From Stieleria mannarensis (lineage in GTDB: Bacteria; Planctomycetota; Planctomycetia; Pirellulales; Pirellulaceae), in contig NZ_JACEHH010000009.1 of assembly GCF_014154935.1 (NCBI RefSeq), positions 1 through 64,000 of the forward strand: 64,000 nt of DNA, written 5' to 3'. The notes beneath the pieces are model-generated. The model was given only the letters and a program-made list of their open reading frames with translations, ran no database searches and was not told the origin of the DNA. How positions within the stretch are numbered: the stretch's first letter is position 1; each line of letters opens with the position of its first letter. Below, in pieces: positions 1 through 9,000 of the stretch. A program made the translations under genes and the position numbers.

Positions 1-3000
1 GTAGGCGACCTAAACGGAGACGGTGCAGTCCTAATAGATGATCGCGCCTCGCTGATTCAGCTTTTGCGTAGTCGGTCTTACCGAATCGAGGCTGATGCCA
101 ATCTCGACGGTCAAATCACATCTTTTGACTCAGGCCACCTGCTTAGAAACTACGGAGTCCGCGTTTCCATTGCGCCGCTGAGCCTAGATGCGTACTTTGC
201 CCCGAACCCAGAATTGGCCACCTCCGACGGAATCCCGCTGACATCCAACGAGTCACTGAGTGTTGTTGGACAGACAGCTCCACAATCTCGCGTCCGGTTG
301 GATCTCGCTACCAATAACGAATCGGATGGACAAGCAACAGCGAGTGCGGCCGGCACTTTCAGTTTTCCGATTGAGATTTCCGAGGGGTTGAATTCAATCA
401 CGGTCGAAGCAAGCGACTCTTTTGGGCAGGTCGCAAGCAGACAACTGTTTGTCGAGCTTGATACGACACCGCCACCCCTCTCTCTGTTTTTGTCGCAGGA
501 ATCAGATTCACCACCAATTGGTGATCGCCAGACGACATCGGAAAAAGTCGCTCTAAATGGTCAGACCGAACCCGGCCAGATTGTCAATCTATTTCGCGAT
601 GGGGACTTGAATCAGCCTGTGATGTCGACGATCGCAGGCGCGGCCGGTGAATTCCGATTTGAGGAATTGCCGCTAGCCGAGGGGAAAAATCTATTCACCG
701 CAGAAGCTGCCGACGTTCTCGGTAACACATCGCAAGCGAATCTTGAAGTTTCGAAAGTAATCGCGGACGACTCAGGACCTGAGATCACCATTTCGTTGAT
801 TGAAGATACGGGCAAGAGCAGCACTGACCGCGTGACGAGTCGAGCAGGTTTGCTAGCAACGGTCACTGACCAGAGTCCAATTACGTCGGTGAAGGCGCTA
901 TTCCTTGGATTTCAAGATCAGGCGATATTCGATGTCACCGCCGCGCTGAAGCCCGACGGGTCTTTAGTTTTCGACAAGCCGTTGCTTGAGGATATCCTCG
1001 GCGTACCCCTTGCTGATGGTCGGTACGAGTTTCAAGTGATTGCGATTGATGAGCGAGGAAATGCCTCAACCGGGATTATCGGCTATCTAATTGATACAGA
1101 TGAGCCATCACCCATTTTCTGGACGCCGGTCGAAGGCGAATTGTTTAACAAGAACACCAATGTCAGTGGACGGATTGATGGTGCCGGTTCAGAAATCGTG
1201 TTGGCGGAGGTGCAAATCGACGGGAACCCATTTTCCGAGTTGAGTCTTCAAGAAAGTGGCCGTTTTTCGTTCGATACAGACTTTGAACCTGGCGGACCAG
1301 ACGAAGGCGCCCACACGATTGGAATTCGCGCTGAAGATTTGGCTGGAAACCTATCGCCTGTCGTCACCACATTTCTGCAATTGGATTCGATCGCGCCGAC
1401 AGTGGTGATCGCGACGCCCTTCGACGGGGAGTTGACCAACGGAGTGGTGTCAGTTTCTGGCAATACGAACGACCATGGATCCGGAGTGAGTCGCTTAGAA
1501 GCGAAAATCGACGAAGGGGAGTTCGTTTCTGTCGGATTCGACGATGCCGGGAACTTCACCTTCAACCCTGCTATTGCTGGTGGTATCGACACGGATGGCG
1601 AACATCTCGTTTCGCTGCGGGCGATCGATTTTGCGGGAAACGTCTCGTCAGTTCAGTCCGTGTCCTACGTCATAGACACGAAGGCTCCGGACGTAACGCT
1701 CCAGCTTGCACAGGCATTTGACGAGGACGAGAGCGACGTCCAAGTCACCTCGTCCGAGTTGGTCACATTGATGGGGGCCTCAGAACGGGACGCTACGATT
1801 ACTCTTCTGACTGATGGTCGTATGATATCGGCGGATGCAAATGGCGAATTTTCATTCGACAGCGTGCCACTCGAGTTGGGAGAGAACACCTTTCAGGTTA
1901 GCGCGACCGACATAGTCGGAAACGTGTCGTTTGCTTCTACGATTGTCACACGCATCCCCCCAGGCATCGTCCTACTCGAAGAAACGAACTTCAAAGTAGC
2001 TGCTGAGTTTCCGATCGTCATTCCTGAAATCCCGTCGCATGTGGAAGTCGCCTACAGGAATTTGGTCTTTGACCGGGCAGACGTTTTCATGAATGACGCG
2101 TTTGAAATCGCGTTGTTGGATTCGACCGGACGAACGCTGGTCCAATCGATCCCGGGCACAGCCGATGCGGCGTTCAATATTTCCGAAGGCGTCGGAAGCG
2201 AGTCAGGGATCAATACGGCCCACGAAGGTGGCTTGGTCAAGATCGACCTGTCCCACATCCCAGCTGGCACCGAAGCAACCCTCGTCGCAAGACTTATCAA
2301 CAACGACAACGACACGACGACCACTGTGTCGATTCAGAGCGTGGAAGTTGTTGAAGGGTCACTCGATACACCGCTGGGATCCGTCATGCCCTCCGCAGTG
2401 AATCCACCCAGCGAATTAATCAGTCTTGAATCTTTCCAAGACCTGACAGGGAGCATCGATGTGTCCTACGCGAGGACTTCGATTCTTCAAGACAGTTTAT
2501 CGCTTGGCACTCAGGTCAGCCTTCTGAACAACGGCCAGTTTGTTGTCGATGGCCCGATCTTGTTGGCTATTGACCAAGTGACGCCTACCGTTCGCCTCGC
2601 TGGGGTTGATGGCTATTTAACAGATGGCCGTCCCTACTACGAATTCTCGCTTCTGAATGACGAAAAGGGCTTGGTTCCCGGTTCGTTGACGTTGACACGT
2701 GAGATTACGTTTACAAACCCAAGCGAACTCCAATTCGATTTCGATTATTCAGTTCTCGCCGCAATCAACAACGCACCTGAGATTACTTCTGAGCCCGAAA
2801 ACGAAGCCACTATTGACAGTGCATATGTGTATCAGGTCGTCGCCGTCGATCAAGATGGAGATGACCTGGTCTACGAGGTGTTGATGGGACCAGCTGAGAT
2901 GACAATTGACGCGCAGTCGGGGTTAATCGCGTGGACGCCAACTGCTGGGGACCTCGGAAACCATAGCGTGGTCGTGCAAGTAACCGACGGCCGTGGCGGA

Positions 3001-6000
3001 ATTTCGCAACAATCCTACATTCTGGAAGCGCGTTCATCGAGACCAAATCGTCCGCCAGTCATCGTATCGACGCCTGTGTTGAGCGCCGTCGCAGGCGGCG
3101 GCCAAGTCTTATCCAATGTCGAAACCATGGATCCGGCATACGTTTACGATGTTGACGCCGTTGACCCCGACGCAGATGAATTAACCTATTCGCTCGCGCA
3201 AGCGCCGACGGGAATGTGGATCGATCCGACCGGAGGCTCAATTTTTTGGAACCCGACAGTCCACCAGATTGGTGAGCACCCTGTGATTGTCCAAGTAGAC
3301 GATCAAAGCGGCGGGATAACCACGCAACCCTACTCGGTACTCGTTGTAACGGACCCGGCCAACTCGCCTCCCATCTTTACTAGTGATCCAATTGAGCAAT
3401 ACACGCTTCCGCAGTCTTCGACGCCCGGAAAGACCGTCGTGCTCGATGCAACCGTGCGAGATTTTCGCGACAGCCATCCAGACTTCGAGAACGGCGTATC
3501 CGGACTGACGACTGGGTTGCTAGTGGACGAGTTGGGATCCGATGGACTCCCGGTTTTGTCGAATGATCATCGCGAGGGTTCCGGCATCATCGAGAATGCT
3601 CAAACGTTCAATCAATGGTATCGAGATGTTGAAGGAATCAATCAGAACCTTACGGTTCCATTGTTGTTCTCGGAAACAGGCGATGAAACCGGAATCTATC
3701 AATTCTCGAGCAACAGTTTCTTTCCCATCGACAACCAAGTATTTGGCAATGAAGGTCGCAGTCACAACTATCACTTCACGCTCCAGCTGAATTCCCAGTT
3801 CAAGTATCGCGGAGGCGAATACTTCGAATTCACCGGAGATGATGACCTTTGGCTGTTCATCGATAATCGTCTAGTGGTTGATCTTGGAGGGGTTCACGGG
3901 ACAGAACGCGGAAGCGTCAATCTCGATGACCTCAATTTGACACAGGGCGAGGTGTATTCATTTGATCTGTTCTTCGCTGAACGGCAAACCGTCGCGTCCA
4001 ACTTTACGGTGACAACCTCGATCGATCTAGACTCGTCTCGGCGGTACGAGTACTTGGCGAGGACTTTCGATCCAGACTTCGACCCAGTGACCTACTCTGT
4101 CAAGCGAGGCCCAGAAGGTCTGGCAATTGATCCGGAGTCGGGCCTTGTGACGTGGAATCCCTCCTCATCTGCTCTCTCAGAACCACAACCGATCGAAGTT
4201 GAGTTAGAGGCCACCGATAGTCGCGGTGGATTTGCAACCCAAGCGTTCACGATCGAACTTTCGGAAACAGGAAGCGGCGAAATCCGAGGAAGGAAGACAG
4301 AACAGATTCCTGATGGTGAGGATATTGGACTCGCAAACTGGACAATCTATTTGGATAGCAACAACAATGGCACGCTGGACCAAGGGGAGCGTTTCACAGC
4401 TACGGACGTCAACGGTGATTATTCTTTTACCGAGTTAGCTGAAGGAACCTATGTCGTTCGGGAGAAGCAGCGTCCGGGGTGGGAACAAGTCATTCCGACG
4501 GGGATCACGGGCGACAGCCTGATTTTAAACGGTGATTTCGAAGAAGGACCGGACCCTGGGCTTTCTACGACTTACAACGTGGGGACAAACGATCTGGTCG
4601 GCTGGATGGTCACCGGCACAGCAATCGACTTGCTCGGAGACGCTTGGTTTCCCGCCGCCAGCGGGACACGCTCGGTCGCCTTGGCCAATGAATCAGGTGC
4701 GGGAGGAATCTCACAATCGTTTTTCACGGCACCAGGGCAAACTTACGAAGTCTCCTTTGATTTAAGCGGCATCGAGGCTGACGGTGCACTGAACTTGATG
4801 CAAGTCACGGTCGCTGACAAAAACCTGCAGTTCGGCATCACTCATTCGCCCGCTGGTGAAGTCCGCTGGCAGCGGGAGACTTTTCGATTTACCGCAAGCG
4901 AAACATTTTCTACGCTTGATTTCAGAAGCCTTAATCAGACCGGCAGTGGTCCAGCCGTTGACAATGTGAAGGTTCAATTGGTCGCTGTCGACGGCTACGT
5001 TTTGAAACTGAATCGGGGCGAAGTAGCAATCGGCCGTGACTTCGCGAATCGGATCGATGTGTCCGCGAATCGCTCTCCCATCATCCAAACGTCTCCAAAA
5101 CAAACTGCGAGAGTCGGATCAACCTATCAGTATGATGTTGATGCGTTCGATCTCAATCGAGATCCCATAGCGTTTTCATTAGTTGTTGGTCCGCGCGGGA
5201 TGATTGTGGATGAATCAACAGGCGTCGTCGCATGGACACCTTCGCAAGACCAAACGCGTGTCTACTCCGTGTTGCTGAAGGCGACCGATGGACGGGGTGG
5301 ATTTGATTTGCAATCTTTCGAAATCGATGTTCGTCCCCAAAATTACCCGCCGTCGATCGTTTCCTCACCTCCGGGACCAGCAACAGTCGGGCTCCCGTAC
5401 GAGTATTTTGTTGAGGCACTTGATTCAGATGATGACCAGATAAGTTATTCACTCGTCAATGATGTCGCCGAAATTCTTGTCGATGGGCAAACCGGTGTCC
5501 TTCGTTGGTCGAATCCAACGCCTGGAACACAAACCATCGTCGTGGCCGCAACCGACTCGTCAGGTGCATCGACAGAACAGACATTTGACCTACAAGTTCT
5601 TGCATCGGTCCCGAATACTGCACCCGAAATCAGTTCCTCGCCGCCTCTGCGGGCACGTCCCAAGTTGCCGTGGGTCTATCAGTATCGGATCACGGATGCC
5701 AACGGTGACCCGGTGTCAATCGAATTTGCCCAAGGCCCAAGCGAAATGACGCTGGACAGAGTACACGGGCTCCTCAGTTGGACCCCCACAGACGCTGACC
5801 TCGCGAAAAATCCGCATCTTGTAAGACTGATCGCCGACGACGGCAGACCCGGTGGCGAGACCGTTCACGAATTCGAGATCCTCGTTACGAGCAGGCTTTC
5901 CAATGCTGTGCCGGTCATCACCTCTGGACCACCGAGTGAAGGATTTCTCGACAAAACTTATGTCTACGATGCTGTAGCCGAAGATCCGGATGGAGACCCG

Positions 6001-9000
6001 CTCGTCTGGACCCTTCTTCGAGCGCCGGCAGGAATGTCAATTGATCAGGGCACAGGTGCGATTCGTTGGACTCCCGACGAGCGAGACTTGGGAGTTGTAT
6101 CGGTCAAGCTTGAAGTCGCAGACGCTTACGGTGGAATCAGAACTCAATCCTTCACTATTGATGTCAAGTCGAGTAACCTCGCTCCTCAATTCGACCAAGT
6201 ACCTGCGACGCTGACCCAGGCGCTGTTCCGATTTGAGAACCAGCTATCCGCATTCGATCCAGATGGAGACGACTTTTCTTTTCAGCTTCAGCAAGGCCCC
6301 ACAGGATTTCAGCTAGGCACGGATGGACTGATTGAATGGATGCCAGGGCTGGAGCAAATTGGCAGCCATCTGGTCGAGATTTCCGTGATGGATGACCAAG
6401 GCGCGTCTTCGATCATGCAGTACGAGATTGTCGTCGAGAATCGTATCCTCAATCTCATGCCAACCATTACGAGTACTCCTGTATTCGAAGCAATTGTGGG
6501 ACGTCCGTACCAATATCAGATTGAAGCGTCCGATCCGGAGGACGGTGTGCTGACGTACGCAGTCATTAATGGACCACCCGGGATGACGATGTCCGATCCG
6601 TTGACTGGTTTGCTGGAGTGGCCCGAGCCGACCGGGGTAAATCCCTCCGTTCGTGTTGTTGTCGAAGATGACTTTGGCAACACGTTCACGCAAAGCTACA
6701 GGATTCGTGTTCGCGGTGATAATCGAGCTCCCGAGCTTCTCAACCAACCTCCGAATTCGGCTGTGCCAGATACCCCCTATCGTTTCTTTCTCCAAGCAAT
6801 CGATCCCGATGGAGATCCGCTCAGATATTCGGTGATTGAAGGACCCCCTGGGCTCGAAATCGATCCTCAATCGGGTGAGGTCAACTGGCTTCCTGCTGAC
6901 CGCGATCTCGGTGCGAATCTCGTGAGGCTGCAAGTCAGTGATCCGTTTGAGGCAACGTCTTTGGCTTTCGACATCCAAGTCGGCGCTGATGTCACTTTGC
7001 CAACAGCCTTTATCACACTGCCATCGCCGGGGCCAGTTGACCTGGGATCTGCGTTGAACGCAATCGTCACCGCAAGCGACAACGTCGGAGTCACTGACTT
7101 ATCGCTTTTCGTGAACGGCACTCCGATCTCAATCGACGATTCCGGCGCAGCATCGCTGCCGACAGAGATGGCTGGACTACTTGACTTAGTCGCAACTGCA
7201 ACCGACGCCGCCGGAAACGTGGGAACTTTCCAAACTCAACTGACGATTGTTGATCCAAACGTCGTTGGAGATCCGGTCCTTTCGATCTCAACTCCCGTCG
7301 AGGGGCGGCTCGTTACCGATCGGATCGACATCGTTGGGTCTGTTGTCGACCCAGATCTTGCCAGTTACACCCTTGAATTCCGTCCGATCGACGGCGCGTC
7401 GTGGACCGAATTTGGGGCGGGGACCGATGAAATCAACGACGCAGTTCTAGGCACATTTGATCCCACCTTGCTCGAAAACGGCGAATACGTGATCCGGCTG
7501 TTCGCGATCGATACCGGTGGTAACGATTCTGTCTTGGAACGCACCATCGCGGTCACCGGAGACCTGAAGCTCGGCAATTTCGCGTTGTCCTTTACGGACT
7601 TGACCGTTCCGGTTTCGGGGATCCCCATTGTTGTCAACCGAAACTACGACACCTTGCGAGCCGAACGCACCGATGAATTCGGATTCGGGTGGCGTTTGGA
7701 AATCGCAGATACAGACCTACGAAGCAGCGTTCCCGAATCCGGATTTGAAAACGAAGGGATCTACAATCCGTACTTCTTCGGAGCCAGGGTCTACGTCACA
7801 ACACCGGAAGGAGGCAGGGAGGGATTCACGTTTGAGCCGCAGCTTGCCCCCGGCCTGAAGGGTACGTTTCTTGGAATTTGGGAGGCTCGGTTCGTGCCCG
7901 ACCCGGGTGTCACCAGCTCGTTGGACGTGAGGTACTTCGAACTTGCCAACGCGGGTGGATCGTTCGTCAGTTTCGCCGGCGGTCTTGCCTACAACCCGGC
8001 ATCACGCGCCTTCGGTGGTAGCTTCACACTGACCACAAAGGAAGGCTTGGTCTACAAGATCGACGGCCAGACGGGCGATGCCCGTTCGATCAGCGATCGC
8101 AATGGAAACGAATTGACATTTGAAACCGATGGCATTCGTAGTTCCTCTGGTCCGGCGATCAGTTTCGAGCGAGACCCTCAGGGTCGTATCGTCGCGTTGA
8201 TCGATCCTGACGGAAAACGCATCGAGTATGAGTACGATCCGCAAGGTGACCTGGTGTCAGTAACGGACCGGGAAGGGAGCGTCACGCGTCTGGTCTACCA
8301 CTCCGAACGACCGCACTATCTGGAGGAAGTCATCGATCCACTCGGACGAACCGGAATCAAATCCGTCTACGATGACCAGGGGCGACTCTCACGCTTGATT
8401 GATGCCGGTGGCGAAGAGATCTTGCTCGGATTTGACCAGGACAACGCCGTGCAGATGGTCACCAATCAACTGGGCCACGAGACCACGTACGAGTACGATT
8501 CCCTGGGCAATGTACTTACAGAGATTGATTCCGAGGGTCTTGTCACTCGGCGGACCTACAGCGATCCAAACGATCCAACGCTGGAATCGACCATTACGGA
8601 GGTGTTGGCCGATGGAACCGAGTTGACGACGATTTACGAGTACGATTCTCGAGGCAATGTGGTACTTGAAATTGATCCACAAGGCAACGAAACGCGTTAC
8701 ACCTACAACAATTTCGGAGACGTCGTCGCGACGATCGACGCGGCCGGAAATGTGTCTCAAAATGACTATGACCAGAACGGCAATCTACTTCGCAGCACCG
8801 ACGCCGATGGAGTCACGACGCAAATAACCTATGACGACTCGGGCAATCCAAAACTGGTAGGGATTGGAGAGCAGACGACCAGATTCGAATATGACGGCTC
8901 CGGGCGGGTCATTCGCCAACAAGACGCGGCGGGTGCCGTGCGGACCTACACCTACGACGCAAACGGGAATCAACTCACCGAGACGGTGACCTACACCACC